The notes under the pieces: generated by a model
What the model was told of the DNA's origin: nothing
The model's database searches: none
The model's input: the letters and a program-made list of their open reading frames with translations, nothing else
Made by a program: the position numbers and the translations under genes
Source: JANNAT01 sp031422555
Lineage (GTDB): Bacteria > Pseudomonadota > Alphaproteobacteria > Rhodobacterales > Rhodobacteraceae
DNA: 35,842 nt
Assembly (NCBI GenBank): GCA_031422555.1
Contig: JANPLZ010000069.1
Location: 1-35,842, forward strand
Direction of reading: 5' to 3'
Shown here: positions 23,021-30,404 of the stretch, piece after piece
Position numbering within the stretch: the stretch's first letter is position 1
Layout of the letters: each line of letters starts with the position of its first letter

Positions 23021-23946
23021 ACCCGCGCCTGCGCTATGGATTGGTGCTGCTGGCAGTGGGCATCGGTTGGGGGGCGACGCAGCCTTTGGGCAAGATCGCG
23101 GCGTCAACCGGGCACAAGGCCTTTGGGCTGATCTTTTGGCAACTGGTGGTATGCTGCGCGGTTCTGGGTGCCTTGACGGTGCTGCGGGGCAAATCCCTGC
23201 CGGTGAGCGCCCGCGCGCTGCGGTTTTATGCGGTGGTGGCGGTGCTGGGCACATTGGTGCCGAATGCGACGTTCTTTACGTCTGTCGCGCGGCTGCCGGC
23301 GGGGGTAATGTCGATCCTGATTTCAATGGTGCCGCTGTTGGCCTTTCCGATGGCACTGGCCTTGGGGCAGGATCAGTATTCTGGCAGGCGTCTGGCGGGG
23401 TTGGTTCTGGGCCTGATCGGGGTGGCGCTGATCGCGTTGCCCGGCACGGCGTTGCCCGATCCGTCGATGGTGGCCTATTTGCCGTTGGCGATGGTTGGCC
23501 CGCTGTTTTATGCGTTTGAAAGCCTGTATGTCGCGCGCACCGGCACGCCGGGCATGGATGCGGTGCAGGCGATGTTTGGCGCGTCTGTGGTCGGGCTGGT
23601 GTTTTGTGTGCCGATTGTTTGGCTGACCGGACATTGGTTTGCGATGCCTGTGCCGCCGGGGCGACCCGAGATGGCCCTGATCTTGTCGTCTGTGCTGCAC
23701 GGGCTGCTTTATTGCGCTTTTGTCTGGCTGGCGGCCACGGCGGGGGCGGTGTTTGCCGCACAAAGCGCGTATATCGTCACCGCAGCAGGCATGATCTGGG
23801 CAATGATTTTGCTGGGAGAACGGTTTTCGGCTATGGTTTGGGTGGCGGCGGCGGTGATGTTGCTGGGGCTAAGTTTGGTCCGCCCAAGGCATAAATTGGC
23901 GGATGATATGCCGATGCGGCAAGATCTGGCGGAAAACCGTCCCTGA
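23017..23946 (+). CDS. EamA/DMT-superfamily transporter
   Basis: The 309-residue inner-membrane protein has about ten hydrophobic helices in two EamA repeats (repeat 1 about 7-135, repeat 2 about 150-285, with MIWAMILLGERFSAMVWVAA near the end). Such proteins move small metabolites, often as exporters; the substrate cannot be inferred. The start is a TTG at 23017 overlapping the TGA of the phosphoesterase (TTGA), with a GGAACAGG stretch upstream, so it is translationally coupled. The C-terminus is hydrophilic. Start choice is moderately sure; family is sure. Confidence 0.88.
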   Translation: MNPRLRYGLVLLAVGIGWGATQPLGKIAASTGHKAFGLIFWQLVVCCAVLGALTVLRGKSLPVSARALRFYAVVAVLGTLVPNATFFTSVARLPAGVMSILISMVPLLAFPMALALGQDQYSGRRLAGLVLGLIGVALIALPGTALPDPSMVAYLPLAMVGPLFYAFESLYVARTGTPGMDAVQAMFGASVVGLVFCVPIVWLTGHWFAMPVPPGRPEMALILSSVLHGLLYCAFVWLAATAGAVFAAQSAYIVTAAGMIWAMILLGERFSAMVWVAAAVMLLGLSLVRPRHKLADDMPMRQDLAENRP

Positions 23947-23970
23947 ATAAGCCGCCGGTTTACGTTATGC

Positions 23971-23999
23971 TTGTCGGACTGCGTTATCTCGTCTAATTT
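23971..23999 (+). promoter_or_regulatory. Possible promoter for the SLC13-type transporter
   Basis: TTGTCG (23971-23976) and TAATTT (23994-23999) are separated by exactly 17 bp, about 31 bp upstream of the ATG. The boxes are fair rather than strong matches. Confidence 0.35.
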
Positions 24000-24030
24000 T
24001 GTCGTGATTGATCCATGAAGGACGACCCCG

Positions 24031-25809
24031 ATGATTGGCCTAGAGTTCAGCCAACCCGTTCAGGCCATGCTGGCGCTGGCCATTCTGGCTGGCATGTTCG
24101 TGCTGTTCGTGCGCGAAACCTACCCGGTCGAGGTAACGGCAATGGGTGGCGCGGCGGTGATGGTCATTCTGGGTCTGTTGCCGATCAAAGACGGTGTGGC
24201 GGTGTTGTCAAATTCGGCACCCTGGACGATTGCGCTGATGTTTCTGGTGATGGGCGGGCTGGTGCGCACCGGCGCGGTCGAGATGATCATCAGCGTCGCC
24301 GAACGTCATGCTGCCAGCCGCCCCAAAGCCACCATTGTCGGTCTGTTTTCTTTTGTCGCGGTGGCCTCGGCCTTTATGAACAACACGCCTTTGGTGGCGG
24401 TGATGATCCCGGTGGTGATCCAGATTGCGGTGCGCATGCAGACAGCTCCGTCCAAGCTGTTGATTCCGCTAAGTTATATGACGGTTCTGGGGGGCATGAT
24501 CACGCTGATCGGCACCTCGACCAACCTGCTGGTGGACGGGGTTGCCCGCGAACAGGGGCTTGAGCCGTTTTCGCTGTTTGAAATAGCGCCTTTGGGCATT
24601 GCGGTCACGTTGGCGGGCGGGCTTTATCTGGCGGTGTTCGGCAACCGGCTGTTGCCGTCGCGCCAGTCGATGGGGGCGCTGCTGACCGACCGGCGGCGGA
24701 TGAAGTATTTCACCGAAGTGGCAGTGCCCGAAGGTTCCAGCCTGATCGGCCGCGCGCCGCTGGACGTTGATTTGTTCAAGCGTGACGGGGTGCGGGTGGT
24801 GGACGTTTTGCGCGGCGATGCCAGCTTGCGCCGCGATCTGGGCCCGGTGTTGCTGGCCGAAGGCGACCGCGTTGTGCTGCGCACCCAGATGACCGAACTT
24901 CTGGGGCTGAAGGCGCACAAAGACGTGGTGTTGGTCGACAAGCTTTCATCGGTGGCCACCGAAACAGTTGAAGTGCTGATCAGCCCGGGGTGCCGAATGA
25001 TCGGGCGGTCATTGGGCGAATTGCGCCTGCGCCGCCGCTACGGTGTTTACGTGCTGGCCGCGCATCGACGCAACCAGAACATTGGCCGCCAGTTGGATGA
25101 ATTGGTGGTGCGCGTCGGCGATACCTTGCTGCTGGAAGGGGCGATTGGCGATATTCAACGGCTGGCCGCCGATATGGATCTGATCGACATCACCCATCCG
25201 ACGATCAAGGCGTTCCGGCGCAACAAATCGCCGATCGCCATCGCGGCACTGGTGTTTATCGTGGTGCTGGCGGCGTTTGATGCAGCGCCGATCATGGCGC
25301 TGGGCCTGATTGCCGTGGTGGTGATCTTGCTGACCCGCTGCATCGACAGCGACGAGGCGTTTTCCTTTGTGGACGGGCGGTTGCTGGCGATGATTTTTGC
25401 CATGCTGGCGGTGGGCGAGGGCCTGGATCAATCCGGCGCTGTGGGTCTGATCGTGGCGGCGGTGCGGCCGTGGATGGAAGGTTTATCGCCGTTTTTGATG
25501 ATTTTATGCGTGTATTTTCTGGGCGTGGTGCTGACCGAATTTTTGTCCAACAACGCAGTGGCGGTGGTCTATACCCCGATCGCGATGGAATTGGCCACCT
25601 CGCTGGGCCTTGATCCGCGCCCTTTTGCGGTGGCGGTAATGTTTTCGGCCACTTTGGCCTTTGCCACTCCGGTGGGTTATCAGACCAACATGATGGTCTA
25701 CGGGCCGGGCGGCTATCGGTTTTCCGATTATATGAAAATCGGTATTCCGCTGAACTTTATCACCGGCATTCTGGCGTCGCTGCTGATCCCGCTGATCTGG
25801 CCATTGTAA
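24031..25809 (+). CDS. SLC13 (DASS) family transporter with two RCK_C domains
   Basis: The 592-residue membrane protein has the SLC13 fold split by a cytosolic insert. The first half carries FMNNTPLVAV (NNTP 117-120) and GTSTNLLVDG (161-165). Two TrkA-C/RCK_C domains follow (about 226-290 and 310-375). The second half carries FLSNNAVAVVYTP (SNNA 506-509) and FATPVGYQTNMM. The paired SNT/NNTP motifs are the substrate and sodium sites of this superfamily, which moves dicarboxylates, citrate, sulfate or related anions; RCK_C-bearing members are often sulfate or sulfur-anion permeases. AAGGACG lies about 7 nt before the ATG. It seems to be a single-gene unit. Confidence 0.92.
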   Translation: MIGLEFSQPVQAMLALAILAGMFVLFVRETYPVEVTAMGGAAVMVILGLLPIKDGVAVLSNSAPWTIALMFLVMGGLVRTGAVEMIISVAERHAASRPKATIVGLFSFVAVASAFMNNTPLVAVMIPVVIQIAVRMQTAPSKLLIPLSYMTVLGGMITLIGTSTNLLVDGVAREQGLEPFSLFEIAPLGIAVTLAGGLYLAVFGNRLLPSRQSMGALLTDRRRMKYFTEVAVPEGSSLIGRAPLDVDLFKRDGVRVVDVLRGDASLRRDLGPVLLAEGDRVVLRTQMTELLGLKAHKDVVLVDKLSSVATETVEVLISPGCRMIGRSLGELRLRRRYGVYVLAAHRRNQNIGRQLDELVVRVGDTLLLEGAIGDIQRLAADMDLIDITHPTIKAFRRNKSPIAIAALVFIVVLAAFDAAPIMALGLIAVVVILLTRCIDSDEAFSFVDGRLLAMIFAMLAVGEGLDQSGAVGLIVAAVRPWMEGLSPFLMILCVYFLGVVLTEFLSNNAVAVVYTPIAMELATSLGLDPRPFAVAVMFSATLAFATPVGYQTNMMVYGPGGYRFSDYMKIGIPLNFITGILASLLIPLIWPL

Positions 25810-25812
25810 CGG

Positions 25813-25830
25813 CCGGGGGTGCGGCCCCGG
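25813..25830 (+). other. GC-rich hairpin after the SLC13 gene
   Basis: CCGGGG (25813-25818) and CCCCGG (25825-25830) form a 6-bp stem with a 6-nt loop directly after the stop codon. There is no T-run, so terminator activity is doubtful. Confidence 0.3.
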
Positions 25831-25892
25831 GGTTGCGGTTGGGGGCGCGGCTGGTGTAGGGCATAGGCCAAACGGACAGCGGAGATCAGGTC

Positions 25893-26639
25893 ATGGCAGG
25901 CCATTCGAAATGGGCGAATATTCAGCATCGCAAAGGCAAGCAAGACAAGCTGCGCGCCAAGATGTTTTCCAAACTGTCCAAGGAAATCACCGTGGCAGCC
26001 AAGATGGGCGAACCTGATCCCGACAAAAACCCGCGCCTGCGTCTGGCGGTCAAAGCCGGCAAAGCTGTGTCGATGCCCAAGGATGTTATCGACCGGGCCA
26101 TCAAGAAATCGGTGGGCGGTGATGCGGCGGATTACACCGAAATCCGCTATGAAGGTTACGGCAGCGGCGGTATCGCGATTATTGTCGAGGCGATGACCGA
26201 TAACCTGAACCGCACGGCCAGTAATGTGCGCAGCTATTTTGTCAAATGCGGCGGCAATCTGGGCACTACGGGTTCGGTGTCGTTCAGCTTTGACCGCGTC
26301 GGCGAGATCACTTATGCGCCCACCGCGGGCGATGCCGACACCGTCATGATGGCCGCAATTGAGGCCGGGGCCGACGATGTGGAATCCGATGATGACGGCC
26401 ACTGGGCCTATTGTTCGGTCGAGGCATTGAACGATGTGTCAGACGCGATGGAAAAAGCCTTGGGCGAGTCGACCGAATCCAAGCTGATATGGCGGCCCCA
26501 AACCCGCACCGAAGTGGATCTTGATACCGCGCAGAAACTTCTTCGGTTGATTGATATGCTGGAAGAGGATGATGACGTGCAGACGGTGACGCATAATTTC
26601 GACATCCCCGAAGATGTGGCGGCCTTGCTGGACGTTTAA
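25893..26639 (+). CDS. YebC/PmpR-family protein
   Basis: The 248-residue protein begins with the diagnostic MAGHSKWANIQHRKGKQDKL and contains IRYEGYGSGGIAIIVEAMTD and VRSYFVKCGGNLGTTGSVSF. The C-terminal part is acidic (MLEEDDDVQTVTHNF). YebC proteins have long been annotated as transcription regulators (PmpR); recent work points to a role in relieving ribosome stalling at proline tracts. In many genomes yebC sits beside ruvCAB; here it is about 23 kb away. A purine-rich GGAGATCAGG precedes the ATG. It is a full-length, intact member. Confidence 0.96.
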   Translation: MAGHSKWANIQHRKGKQDKLRAKMFSKLSKEITVAAKMGEPDPDKNPRLRLAVKAGKAVSMPKDVIDRAIKKSVGGDAADYTEIRYEGYGSGGIAIIVEAMTDNLNRTASNVRSYFVKCGGNLGTTGSVSFSFDRVGEITYAPTAGDADTVMMAAIEAGADDVESDDDGHWAYCSVEALNDVSDAMEKALGESTESKLIWRPQTRTEVDLDTAQKLLRLIDMLEEDDDVQTVTHNFDIPEDVAALLDV

Positions 26640-26652
26640 GATTTCGGAGGTA

Positions 26653-26706
26653 AGGGGAGGTTTCACACCCCCTGCCTGCAATCTCAGGGGCAATTGCAGC
26701 CGCCCC
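26653..26706 (+). other. Overlapping alternative hairpins between yebC and the LysE gene
   Basis: Three stems compete for the same bases: CCCCTG 26669-26674 with CAGGGG 26685-26690; CTGCAAT 26676-26682 with ATTGCAG 26693-26699; and GGGGC 26687-26691 with GCCCC 26702-26706. A fourth pairing, AGGGG 26653-26657 with the CCCCT, is also possible. The last stem is followed by a loose T-rich stretch (atattttt). This may be an attenuator or a yebC terminator; no known riboswitch is recognised. Confidence 0.35.
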
Positions 26707-26732
26707 CGTGGGATATTTTTGAACAGAAAAAG
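26702..26732 (+). repeat. Possible third member of the intergenic repeat family
   Basis: The sequence gcccccgtgggatattttt followed by gaacagaaaaag has the same order of parts (GC-rich block, then '(g)atattttt', then purine-rich tail) as the elements at 3042-3080 and 19683-19731, but base identity is low. Listed as tentative. Confidence 0.25.
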
Positions 26733-26739
26733 CCAATTT

Positions 26740-26767
26740 TAGACAAGTTTGATTTAAGTGATATTTG
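26740..26767 (+). promoter_or_regulatory. Possible promoter for the LysE-family gene
   Basis: TAGACA (26740-26745) and TATTTG (26762-26767) with a 16-bp spacer, about 43 bp before the ATG, in an A+T-rich stretch that contrasts with the surrounding GC-rich DNA. Confidence 0.3.
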
Positions 26768-26809
26768 GGTAGGCTCGACAAGTTGAACCCTGCGGGTAAG
26801 GAGGCAGCG

Positions 26810-27436
26810 ATGATTGATCTGCAAACGCTGGTGATTTTCGTGCCCATCGCTTTGGCGCTGAACCTGACACCGGGCGCGGATATGCTGTTTTGTCTGGGAC
26901 AGGGTTTGAAATCGGGGCCACGGGCGGGGATTGCTGCGTCTTTTGGCATCTCGGTTGGATCGCTGATCCATGCGGCGCTGGCGGGGATGGGGTTGGCTGC
27001 ATTGATTGCGGCCAATCCGCTGGCGTTCGAGGCGATCCGCTGGGCCGGGGTGGCCTATCTGGTTTGGCTGGCGATTGGCACGTTGCGCGCGCCGCTGACC
27101 ACGTTGCAGCCTGCAGATGTGGCGATGGGGTCCGCAGCCCGGGCGTTTCGCACGGCGATTTTGGTCAACCTGACCAATCCCAAAGTGGCGCTGTTCATTC
27201 TGGCGCTGGTGCCGCAGTTCGTTGATCCGGCGCGCGGGTCGGTGCTGGGGCAGTTCATGGCCTTTGGGGTGATCCTGTCGGTGGGGGGCACGCTGATCAA
27301 CGGGGCTGTCGGCGGGTTTGCGGGCCAGATCGGGCGGCAGTTGGCGCGCAAAGCCAGTTTGGCGCGCGGGCTGCAATACGCCACCAGTCTGGTCTTTCTG
27401 GGATTGGCGTTCAAACTGGCGCTGGATCGGCGTTAA
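26810..27436 (+). CDS. LysE/RhtB-family amino-acid exporter
   Basis: The 208-residue membrane protein belongs to the LysE/RhtB superfamily of amino-acid exporters: about six hydrophobic segments, with LNLTPGADMLFCLGQGLKSG (17-36) and the NLTNPKVALFILALVPQFVD segment (about 122-141). The ATG at 26810 is preceded by a near-perfect AAGGAGG at 5 nt; the frame runs further back to 26765 without a ribosome site. It converges with the argP-like gene, sharing TTAA as both stops. RhtB-type members export homoserine, threonine or leucine; the substrate here is not determined. Confidence 0.92.
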   Translation: MIDLQTLVIFVPIALALNLTPGADMLFCLGQGLKSGPRAGIAASFGISVGSLIHAALAGMGLAALIAANPLAFEAIRWAGVAYLVWLAIGTLRAPLTTLQPADVAMGSAARAFRTAILVNLTNPKVALFILALVPQFVDPARGSVLGQFMAFGVILSVGGTLINGAVGGFAGQIGRQLARKASLARGLQYATSLVFLGLAFKLALDRR

Positions 27437-28320
27437 CCGGGGATCAAGACGGTGGCTGCCGCGGCCTGAATAGCGCGGGTCAGCGGCGCGATGGCAGGGG
27501 CGGTCAGGCGGCTGAATTGCCAATGCAAGGGCGTGTCCAGCGGCGCGTCTTGCACCAGTTCCACCAAACGCCCGGCGGCAAGATGATGGGCTACAAGCGG
27601 TTCAGGGTTCAGCCCCCAGCCCAATCCCGCAAGACAGGCATCGACAAACCCGGTAGATGAGGCCAGCCGGTGCGACGGCAATGGCGATCTTCGTGTGGTG
27701 GATGAGATATGGCTTTTAACCCATTGATCTTGCAATCGGTCCTTGTCTGAAAACTCCAACGCCGGGGCGACTGCCACCGCCTGCGCCGTGGCCCCGTCGG
27801 CCATCCAGCGCGCCATAAAGGCCGGGCTTGCGGTGGCGCGGTAGCGCAAAGCCCCAAGGGGCAGGGTGTCACAGCCCTGCAACGGGCCGGGGTGCGCGGT
27901 GATGGCGGCCACAACCGCACCGCGTTTCAGCCAATCCTGACTGGTGTCTTGATCATCAATCACCAGATCGAACAAAAATCCGTCCACCGCCACCAAAGCC
28001 GGAATTACCCAAGTGGCCAGACTGTCGGCATTTACCGCAATACACAGGCGGGCCGGGTGCCGGGCAAGGTGCGGCAAGTCGGTGGCCAAAGTGCGTTCCA
28101 GCAGCGTCACCTCATCATGGTGGCGGATCAGGCGCAGGCCTGCCTCGGTTGCGCGGCTTGGCTGCCCGCGCCGGATCAGCAAACTGCCGATGTGTTCCTC
28201 AAGTGCTTTGATACGTTGCGAGATTGCCGAGGGCGTCACGTGCAAATCTGCCGCCGCCAGATCGAAGGATCCGCGGCGATGCACGGCGGCAAGGGCAGCC
28301 ATCTGGGCTGGGTCAAACAT
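27433..28320 (-). CDS. argP: LysR-family regulator, ArgP type
   Basis: ArgP (IciA) activates the arginine/lysine exporter gene in response to arginine and lysine. The 295-residue protein has an N-terminal winged helix-turn-helix (about 3-60; RRGSFDLAAADLHVTPSAIS, QRIKALEEHIG) and a LysR effector domain. The ATG at 28320 has AAGG 7 nt upstream; a TTG at 28326 would add two residues. It is divergent from the ACT protein and ArgO-type exporter pair, the classical arrangement for ArgP and its target, and convergent with a second LysE exporter. Several GATTAA/TTAATC boxes fill the 89-bp divergent region, one overlapping its own ribosome site. Ligand specificity is not shown. Confidence 0.9.
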   Translation of the reverse strand: MFDPAQMAALAAVHRRGSFDLAAADLHVTPSAISQRIKALEEHIGSLLIRRGQPSRATEAGLRLIRHHDEVTLLERTLATDLPHLARHPARLCIAVNADSLATWVIPALVAVDGFLFDLVIDDQDTSQDWLKRGAVVAAITAHPGPLQGCDTLPLGALRYRATASPAFMARWMADGATAQAVAVAPALEFSDKDRLQDQWVKSHISSTTRRSPLPSHRLASSTGFVDACLAGLGWGLNPEPLVAHHLAAGRLVELVQDAPLDTPLHWQFSRLTAPAIAPLTRAIQAAAATVLIPG

Positions 28321-28328
28321 TAGCAAAC

Positions 28329-28396
28329 CTTAATCGACACCAAAAAGATTAACTGGATTAAGCACATGGCAAGGCGGTAATTCAAATCAATTAATC
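28329..28396. promoter_or_regulatory. Candidate ArgP operator region (TTAATC/GATTAA boxes)
   Basis: The divergent region contains four copies of one hexamer: TTAATC 28330-28335, GATTAA 28347-28352, GATTAA 28356-28361 and TTAATC 28391-28396. The outer pair CTTAATC (28329-28335) and GATTAAG (28356-28362) is a perfect 7-bp dyad with 20 bp between the arms, as expected for a LysR-type regulator. The first box overlaps the argP ribosome site, suggesting autoregulation; the last lies just before the GGGAGG of the ACT gene. Confidence 0.55.
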
Positions 28397-28409
28397 TTGG
28401 GAGGCGGCG

Positions 28410-28805
28410 ATGAGTGGCGAGAAAAACCTAAAAGCACTTCTGCGCCGGATGCAGCCTGTTTTGCATGATGCGCCCTATGGTTACGGCGTTATCCTGACAG
28501 GTCAGCCGATCCCACAGGCCAATGTTTTTGCACAGATTGCTGAGGCGGAAGGCACGACCTTTGTCGCGCTGCAAACGGAATTGGTCGCACTGGGTATCGC
28601 GGGGGGTGACGCTTGGGCGCGCATCAGCTTACATGTGCATTCAGATTTGGCTGCGGTTGGGTTGACGGCAACTATTTCAGCGGCGCTGACGGTGGAAAAC
28701 ATCAGCGCCAATGTGGTTGCAGGCTATTTTCACGATCATATCTTCGTCCAATGGGATCGCCGGTTCGATGCGATGACTGCATTGCGTGTTTTGACTGATG
28801 TTTGA
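28410..28805 (+). CDS. ACT-domain amino-acid-binding protein (COG3602-like)
   Basis: The 131-residue soluble protein has two ACT-like halves. The second is typical: RISLHVHSDLAAVGLTATIS, then ALTVENISANVVAGYFHDHI (about 71-111). It resembles the small bacterial ACT proteins grouped as COG3602, related to amino-acid sensors. GGGAGG stands 5 nt before the ATG. It lies between the ArgP-type regulator and the ArgO-type exporter and overlaps the exporter start by 8 bp, so the two are coproduced. An amino-acid-sensing role in controlling export is a reasonable inference; direct evidence is absent. Confidence 0.83.
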   Translation: MSGEKNLKALLRRMQPVLHDAPYGYGVILTGQPIPQANVFAQIAEAEGTTFVALQTELVALGIAGGDAWARISLHVHSDLAAVGLTATISAALTVENISANVVAGYFHDHIFVQWDRRFDAMTALRVLTDV

Positions 28806-29403
28806 AACGGCGGTGCAGGGTTATCTGGTGGCGGTCAGTTTGATTCTGGCGATCGGCGCGCAAAACGCTTTTGTATTGCGCCAAGGGCTGCGGCGCGAAC
28901 ATGTCGGGGCGGTTGTGCTGACCTGTGCGCTGTCGGATGCTGTGTTGATGGCGGCTGGGGTGGCGGGGTTTGGGCTGGTGTCGGCCCGCCTGCCGTGGAT
29001 TGGCGAGGCGATGCGCTGGGGCGGCGTTGCGTTTTTGCTGGTCTATGGCGGATTACGGTTTCGCGCCGCTTTGCAAGGCGGTGAGGCGCTAAAGCCTGCG
29101 CCGGGGGCATCCGTTTCGCTGGGCAAGGTGATCAGCACCTGTCTGATCCTGACATGGGCCAATCCGCATGTGTATCTGGATACGGTGGTGCTGATCGGGT
29201 CGATCTCGGCGCAATATGCCCCGCATCAGGTGGTGTTCGCTGCGGCGGCGGCGGCGGCATCGGCCAGTTTCTTTGTGGCGCTGGGCTATGGCGCGCGGCT
29301 GCTGGCCCCGGTCTTTGCCAATCCCAAGGCGTGGGTTTGGCTGGAGGTGGGGGTTGGGCTGACGATGTGGGCAATCGCGGCAGGGCTTGCCTTTGGCGGC
29401 TGA
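28798..29403 (+). CDS. ArgO/LysE-type basic amino-acid exporter
   Basis: The 201-residue membrane protein is a close LysE/ArgO relative: SLILAIGAQNAFVLRQGLRR (about 14-33) and the TWANPHVYLDTVVLIGSISA segment (about 118-137) are hallmarks of the arginine/lysine exporters, distinct from the RhtB-type gene at 26810. It starts inside the end of the ACT gene. Divergent argP suggests it is induced by excess arginine or lysine. The next gene follows after 18 bp, so an operon ACT-argO-eamA is possible. Confidence 0.93.
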   Translation: MFETAVQGYLVAVSLILAIGAQNAFVLRQGLRREHVGAVVLTCALSDAVLMAAGVAGFGLVSARLPWIGEAMRWGGVAFLLVYGGLRFRAALQGGEALKPAPGASVSLGKVISTCLILTWANPHVYLDTVVLIGSISAQYAPHQVVFAAAAAAASASFFVALGYGARLLAPVFANPKAWVWLEVGVGLTMWAIAAGLAFGG

Positions 29404-29421
29404 GTGCGGTTGGTCGCGGCT

Positions 29422-30315
29422 ATGACAAATCGAACGGATGGTGGACGGCCCCTGCAGGGCGTGTTGTGGATGCTGGCCTCTGGGCTGTCCTTCGTTGGGG
29501 TCAATGGCATCGTGCGCTATCTGGGCCCGGATTTGCCCGCCGCGCAATCGGCGTTTTTGCGTTTTGCTTTTGGGGTGGTGTTGCTGCTGCCGGTAGTGCC
29601 AAGCCTGATCAGGGCCGGGTTTTCAGCGCCAACCTTGCGGCTGTTTGGCTGGCGCGGTTTGGCGCATACGGCGGCGGTGCTGTTCTGGTTTTACGCCATG
29701 GCGCGCATCCCTGTGGCCCATGCCACCGCGATTGGCTATCTGAACCCTGTGATTTTGCTGATCGCGGGGGCCTTGTTGCTGGGCGAGGCGATGACCCGGC
29801 GCAAGGTGGCGGCGGTGGCGGTGGCGGCGCTGGGGGCGCTGATCGTGCTGCGTCCGGGGATTGAGGTGGTGAATTCCGGGCATCTGGCGCAGATCGGTGC
29901 GGCGGTGTGTTTTGCCGCGAGTTACCTTTTTGCCAAACAGCTAAGTGCGACGGTGGCACCCACGCTGGTGGTGGCAATGATGTCGGTTTGTGTGATGATT
30001 GGCCTTGCGCCAATTGCGCTGTGGGTCTGGGTGCCGGTCAGTTATGCCCAAATGGGCTGGCTGGCGCTGGTGGCGGCCCTGGCGACGCTGGGGCATTACC
30101 TGATGACGCGGGCGTTTCAGGCAGCGCCGTTTGCAGTCACGCAACCTGTTGTTTTCTTGCAGCTTATCTGGGCCACCGCCTTGGGGGCGCTGGTGTTTGA
30201 CGAGGCTGCGGATCTCTATGTTTTGCTGGGGGGCGCGCTGATCATTGGGGCGATTTCCTGGGTCAGTTGGCAAGACGCGCGCGCCGCAGCCTTGGCAAAT
30301 CCGCCCCAGATCTGA
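29422..30315 (+). CDS. EamA/DMT-superfamily transporter
   Basis: The 297-residue membrane protein has about ten helices in two EamA repeats. Landmarks are QGVLWMLASGLSFVGVNGIV at the start, AHATAIGYLNPVILLIAGAL with LLGEAMTRRK at the end of repeat 1, and QPVVFLQLIWATALGALVFD in repeat 2. I favour ATG 29422; a GTG at 29404 directly after the exporter stop would add six residues. It follows two LysE-type exporters and ArgP, so export of an amino acid or related metabolite is plausible, but the substrate is unknown. Its last codons contain a CAGATCTGAC repeat that continues into the leader of the next gene. Confidence 0.87.
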   Translation: MTNRTDGGRPLQGVLWMLASGLSFVGVNGIVRYLGPDLPAAQSAFLRFAFGVVLLLPVVPSLIRAGFSAPTLRLFGWRGLAHTAAVLFWFYAMARIPVAHATAIGYLNPVILLIAGALLLGEAMTRRKVAAVAVAALGALIVLRPGIEVVNSGHLAQIGAAVCFAASYLFAKQLSATVAPTLVVAMMSVCVMIGLAPIALWVWVPVSYAQMGWLALVAALATLGHYLMTRAFQAAPFAVTQPVVFLQLIWATALGALVFDEAADLYVLLGGALIIGAISWVSWQDARAAALANPPQI

Positions 30316-30362
30316 CGCAGATCTGACCCAGCGCACGCTGCGATGTGGCGGCGTTAACGCCG
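30307..30362 (+). promoter_or_regulatory. Palindrome-rich leader upstream of the DUF2793 gene
   Basis: Two exact copies of CAGATCTGAC (30307-30316 and 30318-30327), each containing the palindrome CAGATCTG, are spaced 11 bp apart, about one helical turn. About 20 bp later there is a perfect 14-bp palindrome, CGGCGTTAACGCCG (30349-30362). The arrangement suggests a protein-binding site that controls the following cassette. The binding protein is unknown. Confidence 0.45.
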
Positions 30363-30404
30363 TTTCCCTAGCCTTGACCTTCACAGCGTTTGCGGAGGTT
30401 TTGC

